Below are positions 63,801 through 64,000 of a stretch of 64,000 nucleotides of DNA, piece by piece. Origin of the DNA: Cinnamomum chago (Eukaryota > Streptophyta > Magnoliopsida > Laurales > Lauraceae); NCBI GenBank assembly GCA_038049695.1, contig CP142451.1, forward strand, positions 125,523,501-125,587,500, given 5' to 3'. Below the pieces are notes generated by a model that saw only the letters and a list, made by a program, of their open reading frames with translations, did not search any database and had not been told where the DNA came from. The position numbers and the translations under genes were made by a program. How positions within the stretch are numbered: position 1 is the first letter of the stretch; every line of letters starts with the position of its first letter.

Positions 63801-64000
63801 TTGTAGTAGTTTAGATGTTTTATATTTATCCTGATTCTCTATGATTATCATGCACAACTGCCTAGTTCTTTACCTTGTCATTCTTTAATTTATTTACCTG
63901 TCTCTATTCCTTTGATATATATGTTCTATGTTAGTAGTATGCTGTAACTTGCCAGATCTTTTAGATCTGACCCTTCATTGGTGCTTAGGCCTTGACCCAG
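60833..64000 (+). mobile_element. LTR-like segment 3 (runs past window end)
   Basis: Starts TGTGAGGCCCCACCC. A telomere-like (ACCCTA)n stretch is at 61146-61166 and TATAAAAA at 61220-61227, followed by a leader-like region. Palindrome arrays are at 62062-62315 and 62540-62670. A GC-richer block at 63480-63790 (CCCGCGGTATTCCAGCTCGT and others) matches in position the late GC block of segment 1. The same architecture as segment 1 suggests a related lineage. No gag-pol sequence is seen before the window ends. Confidence 0.45.
62062..62315. repeat. GTCGAC-centred palindrome array
   Basis: Perfect palindromes TCCCGGTCGACCGGGA (62078-62093) and GCCGGTCGACCGGC (62101-62114). Further copies occur as AGTCGACCGG, TGGTCGACTGGGACCTA, TGGTCGACCGAGA and TGGTCGACCGGTAACA. 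They are separated by repeats of AACACTG and CTGCTCCCAGTTG(C/G). Confidence 0.9.

Overview
This is nuclear DNA of a flowering plant. The genes have many introns, the gaps between genes are long and AT-rich, and small plant transposons and simple repeats are common. The gene families present (CURT1, 14-3-3, AWPM-19, ACD11-like, BAH-agenet, HMA) are plant families or plant forms. Species cannot be read from the sequence. The steep 5'-to-3' GC drop in one intronless gene is known from monocots and some early-diverging angiosperms, so a magnoliid-like genome is only a guess. I rebuilt exons by hand from splice sites, reading-frame phase and family conservation; every joined model keeps frame except the AWPM-19 locus, which is damaged.

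Layout. 1-1121 (+): last four exons of a CURT1A-type thylakoid curvature protein. 4909-11810 (+): 11-exon RCC1-repeat protein, 392 aa. 14251-17831 (-): 14-3-3 protein, 264 aa. 21202-22787 (+): AWPM-19-like membrane protein locus with an insertion and phase lesions. 22873-30772 (-): 13-exon CCR4-like EEP nuclease, 445 aa, with one GC-AG intron. 33029-33670 (+): intronless METTL21-like methyltransferase, 213 aa. 34543-38511 (-): ACD11-like glycolipid transfer protein, 207 aa. 40926-41283 (-): small HMA-domain protein. 41451-42268: a Mutator-like element with ~190-bp inverted termini, a 9-bp target duplication and a captured piece of an L-lactate dehydrogenase gene. 44644-49708 (-): BAH plus tandem-agenet chromatin protein, 687 aa.

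49.7-64 kb has no gene I can support. It holds MITEs, SINE-like units, tandem duplications and, from 57.9 kb, three LTR-like starts. Two of these LTR-like segments carry arrays of short palindromes (CTCGAG-centred in one, GTCGAC-centred in the other).

The genes do not form a pathway; this is an ordinary mixed plant gene neighbourhood. The unusual content is in the mobile DNA: the LDH-carrying MULE, two hAT-type MITEs with 8-bp target duplications, a nested poly-purine/pyrimidine inverted repeat, three related LINE 3' ends lying in introns of three genes, and the palindrome arrays.
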